This document shows, piece after piece, positions 22,927 to 34,882 of a DNA stretch of 64,000 nucleotides. The stretch is from Beverwykella pulmonaria (lineage: Eukaryota; Ascomycota; Dothideomycetes; Pleosporales; Melanommataceae). The notes below the pieces were generated by a model. That model was given only the letters and a program-made list of their open reading frames with translations. It was not told the origin of the DNA and did no database searches. The number at the start of each line of letters is the position of its first letter. Within the stretch, counting starts at the first letter, position 1. A program made the translations under genes and the position numbers. The stretch is taken from the NCBI GenBank assembly GCA_001599595.1, contig BCHH01000014.1, positions 71,587 through 135,586 of the forward strand, read 5' to 3'.

Positions 22927-24596
22927 TTATATTTCAACGGTTTTGAGCTCCGGCGCGTCCGTAACGGTAGCCTTAAGGGGCGCTTGCTTTTCTTTCTCCT
23001 TATTCTCCTTGTCGCTGCCGAAGCTTCCCCTCAGAGGGAAATCATCGCTGGGCCGCGGGGTGTCTACCGAGATAAGCTTTTCCACAGGAGCACCCGCCTT
23101 GATGTCGATGTCGGTATGTACGCGAATTGCCTTTGGCTGGGAGGATTCCTCAGCCACTCTTGCTAGCGGGCTTGAGATGTTGCCTCGGGGGCTCACGCCT
23201 TTGGGTTTCTTCACTGGTTTCTGGGAGAGACGATGAGGACTCCGGCCTCGCTCTTCAGGCCCAGCGACAGGACTGGCGTACGGGCTGCTGCTGGTACTGC
23301 TGGATCCTGCGGCGCCTGGGATATTGGAGTTCAGGCGCAGGCTGCTCTGGGGCCTCCTCTTGGGCTGTCGGCGTCCATATTTCTGGTCGCAGCGCCAACG
23401 GAGGATTTCCAGATACGGCGGCTCAATGTTCTGCTTCTTGAATTCGAGAAGCTTGAGATCGCCGCTCTCCTCCTCAACGTGCACCTTGTCGGAAGCAAAA
23501 TCATCTGCAATCATGGCAAGCAGAGCAGCCCAAGACCGGGCAACGACGTATTTACAGTCGTAGTCTCGGCCAAATATGATAATTTGGCCCCACTGGCCCG
23601 CTGGGCCAGGCGCGAGATCAGTAGCGAGATAGTTGCCTCCCCAGTCACGAGCGAGGGGAATCCAAGCAGGGTGGGCGTAGACCTTTTGGACCGCGTTCGG
23701 TGGCTGGGACTCCTGCTTTGCGTTCAACTCTTGGCGCCAAAGGGGGTTACCCGACTGCTGCGCTGTGGCGACTGGTGGTGCGGAAGAGGAGGAACCTGCA
23801 AAAGCTTTGACCGGAAGCTGTGGTGTCCTGTAGTCTGGTTTGGTGGTGAGATACTCGTCGGCGACCTTGCGCCAATTCTTCCATTCCTGGACAATCTCCT
23901 CACAATCGAGCAACATGCAGCCGAAAATGGCGCCGGTTGGAAGTCCTCCGCGTTCCTGGCCGTCGTGGATCTGCAGCGACTCGCGGACATCCATGGGGAG
24001 TGTAGCGTCCAGTTCGTGCTCGAGCTCGTTGACGTCGTTGGAGGTGCATCCCTCGCAGACATTATCAAAGAGCTCCTCATAGTGGTCCTCGATCCATCGG
24101 TCAATGCGCTTCCAGGAGTGCGAGACGGGCGGCGGCGGCGGGAGACCTTCGTTGAAGTTCTGCATCGGGATCTCGCCGTTGGGAGACCCCTTGTCGAACG
24201 TCTCCGAGTCGGCTGTGGCCTTGCGGCTCAGCGACGAACGCATTCCGGGCGAGTATGGCGAGTTCGGGGATATGGGCCCCTTGGGCGAGCCGATGAAGCC
24301 ATTGCTCATGGCTGGGTCGTCTTGGGCATACGCTGAAGGGGAGAGGTCGACGCGGGACTCGACGCCGCTGGTTGCGATGGACGTCAACGGTGTATGGCGG
24401 CTTTGTGGCAGGGGTATATGGCGGCCGGTGCGGTAAGGAGAGTCGTGGGAAGCATGGCGGTCGTTCGAGGTCAAGATGTGCCAGATGTTGCTCAATCTGT
24501 CTGCTAGTTTCCAAGTCCTGTTGGGCTGTCAGTGCCGAGCGCGGTGATGAGAAGAGAGCGGGTGCTCCAAGGGGGTTCCTACGGTGGTTGCGCCAT
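22927..24596 (-). CDS. KNR4: Knr4/Smi1 family cell-wall integrity regulator
   Basis: Coordinates cell-wall (beta-glucan and chitin) synthesis with the Slt2 MAP kinase pathway in yeast; the Neurospora relative is gs-1. Exon 1 is only 14 nt (24596-24583, MAQPP). After a 65-nt intron (24582-24518) exon 2 runs 24517-22927. Total 534 aa, closing in frame. The SMI1_KNR4 domain spans about residues 135-375, with WKRIDRWIEDHYEELF, LPMDVRESLQIHDGQE and the WIPLARDWGGNYLATDL core. Both ends are Ser/Pro-rich and probably disordered, as in yeast Knr4, where these arms carry signalling contacts. The tiny first exon is inferred from the only ATG upstream that joins by consensus sites to THTW-less sequence TWKLADRLSNIWH. 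Confidence 0.92.
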
Positions 24597-26419
24597 GGTC
24601 GGCGGATTGTGCTGGGCGATGACGGTCTCTGGAGGCCGCGCCGCGAGAGAAGGAGAGAGGGAAAGACGGGTGTGGGCGAGAGAATTAAGGCAGGCGAGCG
24701 TATGGCGAGGGGTGCAATGAGCGTGGGTGTGTGGTGGTGTCGGTGCAAGCAGAGGGAGGAGGTGAGGTCGAATGTTGCGGGTAGAGGAGAGAAACTGGTG
24801 TGGATCCCAGTCCCTGAACTCCCTGCAAAACGTCACCAGAAAAGGGAGCGAGCGAATTAAGCCAAGACCCACGCCGCCGACCGCTGGTTTGCGCAGCGTA
24901 GACCCCCTTTGCCCGCAAGAGCAGGTAGTGCGGTGCGCGGCGACGAGGTAGTGCCGAGGGCGTGTGCTCTGGGTGCGCGTTGTGTTTCTTTATGTTGTTG
25001 TTGCTGCTGCCGCTGTTGTCGCTCGTGGCCCTTTTGTTCTGTGCTGTTGCTTGTTGCTGCGGCGCCTCCGTGGCGGGCGGCTCTGCCACCCACCAAACCC
25101 CAACATGCCTCTGCCCGCTCCGGACATCTTCCACAGCATCAACCCCGACCTCCTATTTATTAATAGAGCCGCAGACAGAGTGACTGCATCGCCGGGACAC
25201 CCGTCTTTGCCGTCTTCTATCCTTCTGTTGGCGGCCCTCTGTCTACCCGGAGCATTGTCTGGCGCTCCCTCACCAACATTTGGCAGATCAGATGCAACAT
25301 GCAATCTGCAGTTCGCCCCAATCTGCGGCCTGCACCTGCCATTCGCCAGCAGCGCCCATCGTCCCTGAAGCTGCACCATCATCCATGCTCCCCTCCTCAA
25401 CGACCAACCAGCCGAGTGTTTCGACGGGGAATGGGGCGTTCTGCGCGTGACGCCAGCCGCTGCCGTTGCTGCATCCGCCGCTTCTGTGCGACACACCCGG
25501 CTACCAGAGGCGCCCGCTGGACACCGACACAGCGCCACAGCCAAACAGGCGTCGAATCTTGGGCCTGATCCGCTTCTGCCTGCCTAACAGCGCGGCATCA
25601 GGAGAATTCTTGAGCTTAGATAAAAGCTTCGAGCTGCTCCCCTCTGCAATATCATGTGCCAAGATGTGCTTTCGCTGCTTGTTGACTCGCTCTCCACGTC
25701 GGATATGACTTGCGTTTCTTCTCAAAAGCAACTTTACCAGCACCGCCGACAGTGACGCGGCTAGCACCTGGGCATAGTTCACATAAGAATACACCTAGCC
25801 GTGGTGGTGATATGCCTGATAACAGTAGTTCTTAGATGCAGCCAAGCCGCAAATCATTTCCCTGCCCAAAGGCCTATGTTGATCTATCTATCGGTGCTAC
25901 GGTACTGTACATTTCCACGCCCGCTCATGCCTCCCCCACAGTTTGTCATGAAGAATCTGAGACTGTGTGTCTTACCCAGTCGCAGCCTTTTTCCGAATCG
26001 GAATCGGGATTCGGTTTTTGTGAGGTGCGCAATGAGGCATCATGTCAGCTTTGTTATGCCCGGTGGTCCTTTCCGGTAAGCTGTCACGCCATGTGTATGC
26101 CCTCCCCCCTTTATAGCAGGCAAAACATACAAGTCTTGACCTCAGGGTTGATTTTCGAGATTTTCGCGGCGCTAATCGGATACCCCAGACTTCGGAGATC
26201 GAAAGCCACGTGGGACCAAATACGAGATGGGCGCCTGTCAGCGCATCGCATCGTGACAAAGAAATCGCCGAGCCCTAGCTTTACGGGACCTGAGTCGTGA
26301 AGGCCCGGGAGCTTGGAAGGATAGGGTGGATTTCCATCCTTATATCGCGTGCGCGGTAGAGGAGCGTGTCCTACTCAACGCGGTAGGATGCCATTGTAGA
26401 TTTCCGCTCTACGCGCCTC
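24597..26419. other. Intergenic region, KNR4 promoter / DUF7580 gene 3' flank
   Basis: About 1.8 kb. The KNR4-proximal part has GTT/GCT-rich low-complexity tracts (near 24985-25060). Near 26351-26416 the sequence GCGCGGTAGAG is followed 45 bp later by a near-complementary CTCTACGCGC. No gene found. Confidence 0.5.
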
Positions 26420-28308
26420 TCATGGAGTCGTTTTCCCCAGAAACTGGCTCAGCTCCTCCTGCAGTGGCAACACGACGCTTTCAACCGCGGCTTGAAGGAA
26501 TTCTGAATCTTGCAAACTGGCGCCTGGATCGTTAAAACACCGGAGACAATGGGTAACAGCGCTTAGGAACGCAGCTGACAAGTTTTCCCGTTCGACTTCC
26601 GTCCATTCGTATGCCATCGCGCACAGCATCCATGGATTGGGGTTGAAAGGCTGCTCAGTGTGCCCATTCTCGAGTTCCTGATGCTCCTTAGCCGACACGC
26701 CAAAATATAGCTCAAGCAGAGCAACAGCGAGCGCGAGAAGAACTGTGTTCTTGTTGTGGAACCCGCGAGGCTTCGGAGAATTCAACGTGTCTTGTGAGAA
26801 CTCGACGAGCTTCGACGTGACATATGGGTGCTCGATGTCGACCAGGCGAGGACCGGTCGATGTCCGATGAAAGACAATGTCCTTGGTGCCAAATTGGTCC
26901 GGGAACCACGGCGTATTGTTGAGTTGCAGGGCCGAGCTCGCCAGAGTCACGGCCAGACTGTATCTTTCCTTCTTGCTGAGTTTGGCAGGTCTTCCATTCA
27001 CCACGGGAGGCTTCTCGAGCAAGTCGTTGAGCGTGACCACTTCGCACGATGCGACTTGTTTCTCGGTGACCCCTTCTAGTGGATAGACTCCTCGCAATTT
27101 ACTTTTGCTGTCGAAAGAGAAGCCAATGCACGGCGTGCTCTTGTACAATTGTTGAATTGATGCACACAGATCATCCACTTCTTTTAGCGGCTGCGTCAGA
27201 GTAGTTGCAGGGTCCGGGACAACAGAGTATGGCGGTGGTGGCTTTTCACCAAAGCTGACAGTCTTTGTTACTCTAACCAGGCGTTAGCGGAGAATTGACT
27301 GAATGTGAGTTGTTGCCTACCTCGGTTTGGTCACTGGTGGTGCTGGAGCTGTATACGAGTCTTCATCCTCGACGTAGATCTCAGCTACTTGCCAATTCCA
27401 AGGATGCGCGCCATCTCCAGAGCTGGAAAAGGATACCGTAAAGCAAGTCTTTACGGACGAGTTAGAATTCTTCACTCCAGATGCGTATAGGTTCCCTCGC
27501 TGCTCTAATTGAAGGCTTGTCCTGTGGTATGATCGACAAGAGCATGACCAAGACGATAGAAGAGATCCATGAAGATTCTTTGCGTAGCTCTGTATCTTTT
27601 GTATGCGAGTCGCAAAGGAGGGCTTAATGGCCTTTCGGTATGTCTCCAGCTTTTCGCTCCGATCCGTGAACCGTTCCAGCTCCTTGTTGCAATCATCCAG
27701 CTGTTCCAAAAGTGCCTTGATAGTCTTCTTGCTCATCCCGAACCGAACTCGTTTTCGGAATTCGAATTTTTCGTTCCCTTTCTTAGGGTTAGCGGCTAGG
27801 ATTGCTTCCAAGTCATTCCGGGTCAGCTGCAAAAGTATTAGCATGAAGCAAGGAATCCCAGGAATGTTCCTACCTCGGCTGCTCGGTCAAGATCCAGCTT
27901 GGACGCAATCTTCTTCATTATCTTTTCTATATCCGCAATTGTACTCTGGTACGCATGGAATGATTCCTGGAGCTTGTCCCTGAGCTTTTCCGACATGTCC
28001 TTATCCTTCCAAAGTTGCCCACTCGGTTCTGAAAGCATCTCCGCCAGTTCGAATTCGGTCGTGATGGGCTCGAGTAACAGGCGTGTCGTTTGCGCAAAGT
28101 GTACATGTTGGTTTCGCAGTTTCCGGATATACTGGGGGAGCTCTCTTTCCCATCTTATGAAGCTTTTCACAGGGTCCAGACCTTCGTTATACGATTCTAC
28201 AAATGTTAGCAAGGTATTCTTTGGCGAGGAACGGCAAGACTCACCGATGGCAGATATAAGTAGAGGTAAGGATCCTAGCAAAAGGCCTGCGACCTCGACG
28301 CCAGACAT
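26420..28308 (-). CDS. DUF7580-like fungal protein (STAND-locus-associated type)
   Basis: Role unknown. It begins MSGVEVAGLLLGSLPLLISAIES, the start typical of a large fungal family related to N-terminal regions of STAND/NLR proteins. An alpha-helical region follows to about residue 240, then a C-terminal DUF7580-like domain to residue 581. That domain has a degenerate kinase-like feel (LVDIEHPYV, NPWMLCAMAYEW) but no clear catalytic set. Exons: 28308-28245, 28196-27874, 27826-27321, 27272-26420; introns 48, 47 and 48 nt. The first intron is a multiple of three; removing it joins SAI to ESYNEGLDP, matching relatives. The start is 408 bp from that of the divergent macro-domain giant, suggesting co-regulation. 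The domain name comes from memory of family resemblance. Confidence 0.78.
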
Positions 28309-28716
28309 AATTGTAGTATAAGATCGTATTTATACAAAGCGATATCTGTGGGAGCGTCGGAGATGCGGAACACTTGATGTGCGCAGCTGAAGCGGGGCTG
28401 TAAAAGGCGTGGAGGAGGTTGAACTACACTCTGCTGCAACAAGACATCAATCTACAGAAGTTGAGGCTATTTTGCGTCTCTTTTTGGTGTCCATCGAGCT
28501 CTTCGAACAGCGGCAGGGCGTTGAAGGCAGTTGAGATTCGTTATTAGTGATCGGCAGCTTCCTGATGGCGAGGGCTGAGCTCAGCCTAGACTTCAATCAG
28601 GTTTAGCGTATATCTTTCAAGGATGAGACCTCCGACATTGCGAACATCCAGGCATCGAATATTGCATCTTCAGCCAGTCTACAGCCTTCTTTCCATCGCA
28701 ATGTGCCATCAAAGGT
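28309..28716. promoter_or_regulatory. Bidirectional promoter between DUF7580-like gene and macro-domain fusion gene
   Basis: 408 bp separate the two start codons. I see no strong palindrome or known motif. The compact head-to-head layout is the main reason to expect shared control. Confidence 0.5.
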
Positions 28717-31700
28717 ATGGCTACCATACGACTTGGAACGGCGGTCAACATCCGACTTTTTCAGTCCCTTTCTGCAGCCCTCAACACCAGCGGCGACTCC
28801 AAACTCGCCTACCTGATCGACGGCGAGGCGCTTGAAGACGAATTCGGAAGATTTAGGGTCTGGTCAGGAAATCTTGGTGCCTTGCAAAAGGGTCACAGTG
28901 CGCTGGACTACCGATTAAGAGACTCACCACTTCTGTCGACCAATGTATTGAAGCTGTTGAAAGAGCTTGAGGAAAATATCACCGAGGCTATCGCTATCGT
29001 AACAGGAGCCCGGCTTCCTTATGAGCAGCAACAAAAGCCTGAAGACACCGAAGAGGATGATGACGACTTCTTCAGCGAAGATGAGGAGGACGGAAGTGAG
29101 ACCGGAGCCCCCAAAACCGAACTGGAGCAGCGGTTTCGTGAGATTGTTGATATCATTGACAATCTGTACAAGTTGTCCGTTAGGATAAGAACACCAACGA
29201 TTCGCTCCCGATCTCTCAAGGCATCTTCTTACCGGCCAAAGGATCCAGAGACCGGCGTGGACATACTCGATCAGTACGCCATCTTCGATTTTCAATATAC
29301 CAGAGAGCTTGTGAGGTTTCTCCGGACTCCTCACACCAGCGAAGTTCAAGACGATGATCCAATTGTCGAACGTTTAAGTAGAGCGATTACCCTTCGAAGA
29401 CGCCAGTTCAAGTACTGGAGGCGACACCGTGACAAGTTAGGAGTTTCGACAGTGCTCGAAGAAGGGCTTCCGATCATACAGCCCCCCATTGAACGGCCCG
29501 AGGCACCTAATCGACACGACACCCTTGAAGTTCATGCAGGCAACCCCATCATCACAGCTCTAAAAGATGCAGCAAGTGAGAAGACCGGGAAGACAATGCT
29601 GTCTGGCACCGAAGCAACTCGTCATCACCAGTCTTTGGACGACATTGTTGACTCAAGATCGGTAACCAGCTATGCAACCACTGTGCGAGATCTAACTGGT
29701 CGTGGGATCGATTTACCGCCTCCTCCGAAAGCTGCAGACGGAGATAAAGATTTTGAGTGCCCTTATTGCTTCATTATCTGTCCTGCGAGATATGGTAAAG
29801 GGCGCGCGTGGAAGTAAGTTAAAAAAATGCCATAGAACGTAACACTTGGTAGTTACGTCTATACCAATGTGTCACTTACTGATATTACAACCTTGCAGAA
29901 CTCATATATTGCAAGATTTGCAACCCTATTTATGCACATACGCAGGCTGTGACAGCTCAGAGCAGTTGTTCCGTAGTCGCAGAGAATGGTCTGATCACGA
30001 AGCTAGTCACCGAAAGGCTTGGAGATGCCCAGAGCATCCCAATGCGGTCTACCGATCCCAGTCTGGCCTAAGAGAGCATTTGCATCGCGAGCATCCGGAT
30101 AGCTTCCCCGAAACCCAAATGGAGAGTATTGTCAAAGTTGGCGAAACCTCGACAGTGGATATTCGGGAAAATTGCCCAATATGCTTCGTGGAGGTCGATA
30201 TGGAAGCAGGTTTTAATCTCCAGAATCATGTTGCAAATCACTTGGAAAGACTTGCCGCATTTGCGCTGCCAAGGAATATAGACGACGACTCAGATGGAGC
30301 AAGCAGCGTAGCATTCCGAGGACGAAGTGCCAGCACTAGATCCCCAGATCCGAGTGATATCTCATTCCATAGTGACAATAGCCAGGCGGAAGAGAAACAA
30401 CTGCACACTGATACCATAATTTCGGATTCGACCTCTGTACTTCCTTCTCAGGAGGAAGAATTCTTTGGTGATATTGGTAATCCTACCAGCCAAGCAATTC
30501 TCTCTGCTGAAATGCTTGGACATCTTCCAGATTCCAGTCACAAGAGGCTAGACTATCTCTTTCCACCCCAAGCCGTCAGTGATGGCGACTTCGACGAGCG
30601 AATATTCGACGACGAGACGGCGGAAGTCGTCGAACATCTGTCCGAGGTGCAAGACTTCCGAAGCTATCTGCTCTCTCTTTCAGGTTCCCAATCTGTCCGT
30701 TTCCTCCGTCGTTTCGGATCGTGGAAAGGTTACACAAACTTTGAGAACGAGATGTTTGCTCTAAAAGCAATGGAGAAGTTTGATAGGACGCGATTCCCGG
30801 ACATCAAAGTTAGTCAAGGTGTAGAGAATAGAGCAGCCCTGAAGTTCAGTTTCCCAGAAATGGAAAAAGGGAAGAAGGGAATACCAGCGCCATCACGCCA
30901 ATCGACTGGAGATCCAGATGACTCATCAACTTCCACGGCCCCTATTTCTCGCGAATTTTACCAATACAAGGATCGCCAATCACCACTTGTGTCCGTGTCA
31001 AAAATACCTACATTACGCTCGCTATACAGATCTGGGAAATTGTTTCAGCGGGATCAAAGCTATGTCCCAAATGACACTTTCAACCAGATAGTATCATTCT
31101 GTTACTACGACATCACGCGCCTAGAAGTGGATGCTATTGTAAACTCTGCTAATAGTTCAATGAAAATGGGGATGAGTGACAGCCTGAATAATCACATCCA
31201 TAAGCAAGCCGGCCCAGATCTGCAAAGAGAGTGTAAAGGAGCCGGTAAAGTAAAGACAGGCCAAGTCAGACTAACATCAGGCTATGAACTTCCATGCACG
31301 TATGTTATCCACGCTGCTCGGCCTCAGTACTCCGGATCAAAAGGGATGCATAAATTTAATATCCTCACGGAATGCTATCGCAGCTCTCTCAAGACTGCCA
31401 TGAACCATGGAATCAAAACTATCGCCTTTCCATGTTTGGCAGCTGGAGGATGCGGTTTTCCTTCACGAGTCGCTGCGCGGATTGCCCTTCAAGAAGTCAG
31501 AGAGTTCCTTGATGTTTACAAAGGCTACACCTTTGAGCGAATAATCTTCTGCGTTTACAGCGCAATTGATGAGAAGGCTTACAAGGAATTCTTTCCTGTC
31601 TTCTTCCCGCCCACTCATGGGGATCTCGAAAACGCGACGCCATTTGACCAGTCTCGAGACCGTGTTTCCCTGGCCGTACAACTGCAAGAAGCTTACGCTC

Positions 31701-34700
31701 AGATTGACGTCATCTATCGAGATCTTCTTGAATTTAGCGAAACCATTCACGACTTTTCGCAAAATGTTCTTATAGAGCTTACAGCAATATCCTCAGCGCT
31801 CGGCTCACTCAAGGACCTTTTTTTCGGCCCTAAGGAAACGATACAAAGCCTTAACGGTTTGACCGTTTCGGACGTCGATTTAATCTGCTCCATTATGCAG
31901 AGCATTAGCGGGGGAGTTTCGGAAATCATAGAGCAGACCAAGTACACGCGAAATTTCGGTGTGCCGACTCATAAGTCTATATGGGATGATTACAATTTCC
32001 ACATGAAGAATAGTAAAGGTATGGATCTCCTTGAGACTTTGGAGCTTTGCCAGGACTTTGTCCAAGCTCTGGAAGATATTCTTGTACGTGATGGTATTGA
32101 GCCATACGAGATGTCTACTATGCGAGTGCGTCTCGGCAGCTACCGTCTCAAACAGACTGGGGAAGGCCTGAAGGGTGTCCAAGATCACTTTGACGAGATC
32201 ATGTACGTTCGCGAGTTCCAGAGAGGTTCATCAATCCCATATCGAAAGGAAATCATCAAAGCCCACCAAATTCCTTCCATCGCTCGACTTTATCAACTAG
32301 GCGACCTCGAGTACAAACCCACATTTGCAATTCCATCCGCGAACTTCAACCATACAGTATATTTCCTGAGAGAAGATATTACTAGTATTGAAGTCGACGT
32401 CATCGTCAATTCAACGGATCCCGGGTTCTCCTCTATGGGCACACTCGACCGCACTGTTTTCAATAAAGGCGGTCCTGCAATGCACAAAGCCTGCAGCGAG
32501 CTCGGCCGTTGCAAGGAAGGTGATGTTAAGGTCACTCAAGGCTTCCTATTGCCATCCAAGCATGTCATCCACGCAATTCCCCCGGAAACGTATCGATCGA
32601 ACACCAAAGACGTGCTCCGGAAGTTGTATCGTGAGATCTTGTACATGGCTGGATCTCTGAAGGCGACCTCTATTGCTATACCTACGATTGGAACTGGAAT
32701 GCTCAATTACCCCCGGCGTGATTGCGCATCGCTAGCGCTCGAAGAAGTGAAGCGCTTCTTAGAAAGCGTCGAACCTACCAATTCAATCGAGAAAATCATC
32801 TTCTGCGTCTTCGGTTCGAACGATGAGTTTATATACAAGGAACTCCTACCGGTCTACTTTCCGCCTGTTGATATGAATATAAACAAAGCACTGCCTTCCA
32901 GTTCCAGCTTACCACCTCCCTCGCCGGACCCCAAGGGCGACACAGCTCCTGGAGGGTCTACTCCGGCACCACGCCGCACGCTTTTCGGCTCCATCGGCGA
33001 AGCATTCCGCAGCGTACGATTCGGAAAGCAACCCGTCATGGAGATGTCTCGGGCTCTTAATACTGCAGAGGAGCACGCATTAGCCAATTTCGAAGCTCAT
33101 GCCAACGATTGCAGCGCATGCAATAATATTGACAGTTTGTACGCCGGAGGAAAGAGCCTCTGTCCAGATGGATATGCAATGGCACAATTAATACTCCAAT
33201 ATCTCTACATGGAGCCCGATCGATCCGTGTATTCTTTCAATCAAGAAGAAGGCAAACGCGTCAAAGTGGAGATACCGTCCATGTATCGTCACTCATGGAA
33301 CTTGCTCGTTACAGTCGAGAAGAGCTACAGAGACAGCGAACGAAGCAAACCCTTTGTAAGTCCGAATCAGCGGTATGTATCCGACCCCGCGCAAGAAAAC
33401 CACCAAGAAGAGATTCCACCAGGAGTGACAATACACTCGGCCGAAGTTACCGTTCCGCTCAGATGGGACCCTGAGGGGATTAAGGTGTTCGTGTTCACTT
33501 GGTCGGACGAGAATGACCCGTGGCTACCGCTTCATCCACATGAGTGTATCATCCATGTACACCCTGGCAAGGCCGAAATCAGTAAAATGGACCAGCAAAC
33601 GCAGAATCGGGTTGTACTACTATTACTCGACCTCACTGCCTCGGTACGCCTCGAGAAGTCAGACTCTGACCTGATTATGGACACAGTGTACAAGAGACGA
33701 CTGATGTTTCGGTGTCGAAACCCAGAGTTATGCGAATCGTTGTATCGACAATTAGAACTTGCAAAAACAAGAGGGAGGAAGGATGCAGAAACTATTTCTA
33801 ACGTGCAGGAGCCGCCTCGGTCTCAGATACACGACGATGAAGAGGCCACTCTAGGCCTGCCCTCTGTCCCCTCCCACGACCCATCATCCACCACCCCGCG
33901 ACCAGTATCCGCCCTAACCCAACAACTCGAAATCATGAAGGCCTTGAATCTGGAATCAGAATCATCTTACTCTATGCTCAACCTGCTAGCAAAGCGCATA
34001 CTCGCATACCTCAAAACCGTCTCGTCGCCTTTGGGCGTACACGAGCGTGAACTTGCAAACATATTTAGCGTAGAACCTTCGAAAGTGGCGCGAGCGGTCG
34101 CAGATCTCAAAGCGCTGGGTTTGGTCCATGCGCCAGTGTATGGACAGTCGTGGGTTGCGCTTGATGTTTCGGATTTTGTGCCTTCGCTGGTTGAGCAGCG
34201 TCCATCCGCTGAGGACGACTTGTCAACCGTCATAGAAGAGAAAGACTCATCAGCCCATGGGTCTGCTGAGCATCAAGTGAATCCGCCACTTTCTGCAACC
34301 CCGCGAACACCGTCCTTCACCATAGAAGCCGAGGCTGATATCCCATCTTCTACGACACAGGGGCAAAGTGTGCTTCGCTCCACGACCCCAACCCTCACCT
34401 CCAACATCGACCTCTCCATCTCCGGCCTCTCATCTGTAAACATCGACGACTTCTTCACGTATCTCGATCTCGCCGTCGAGCCGAACTCCCCATCCGCTTC
34501 ATCTTCTAAAAAGACACACAAAACCCACCCATCGCTCACGCGCTCCATGTCCCTCCCCATATCTCCTGATCCAACCACCGCCAACTTCACACTCCGGCCC
34601 CAACCCCAACAAGCGGGCCTAGAAGATGAGGCGACTCAGATCCACCACCCCCGTCCCGGTACACCGGACCACGACCAACCCAAGCCTATCCCACCAGGCG

Positions 34701-34882
34701 CGCGCTGGACCAAGATCGACCGCCGGCTGGTGAATCCTGCCGCACTCGAAGAAGCAAATGAGATATTCGAAGAAAGAGGGGACAGCGTGACTGTGCTTCG
34801 AGTGTTATCAAGAAATGAGATTCAGAAGCTTGCGGACCGTACGAGGGATATCAGACTAGAGAGGGAGGCTGGAAAGCGATAG
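28717..34882 (+). CDS. Giant multidomain protein: zinc-finger region, two macro domains, winged helix
   Basis: 2026 aa from two exons (28717-29813, 29899-34882; 85-nt intron), closing in frame. Order: helical N-terminal domain (1-110; GRFRVWSGNLGALQKGHSAL), acidic linker, degenerate Cys/His finger region (about 345-490; ECPYCFIICP, CTYAGC, CPEHP, CPICFVEV, NHLERLAAFALP), macro domain 1 (about 757-936; EVDAIVNSANSS, AGPDLQREC, YVIHAARP), helical spacer, macro domain 2 (about 1180-1355; EVDVIVNSTDPG, IGTGMLNYPRR), Cys/His segment near 1428 (HANDCSACNN), beta-rich region to about 1650, winged helix (about 1728-1790) and a conserved-looking C-terminus (WTKIDRRLVNPAALEEA). Macro domains bind or hydrolyse ADP-ribose conjugates. 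The N-terminus and fingers resemble fungal proteins found near NLR genes. Whole-protein function is unknown; ADP-ribose sensing or removal is my inference. Confidence 0.85.

Noticed and set aside
23233..24336. 367-codon plus-strand ORF
   Set aside because: Antisense to KNR4, which has a clear family match.
26351..26416. Imperfect hairpin (GCGCGGTAGAG ... CTCTACGCGC)
   Set aside because: Short, with a mismatch, no terminal duplication and no T-run; not enough for an element or RNA.
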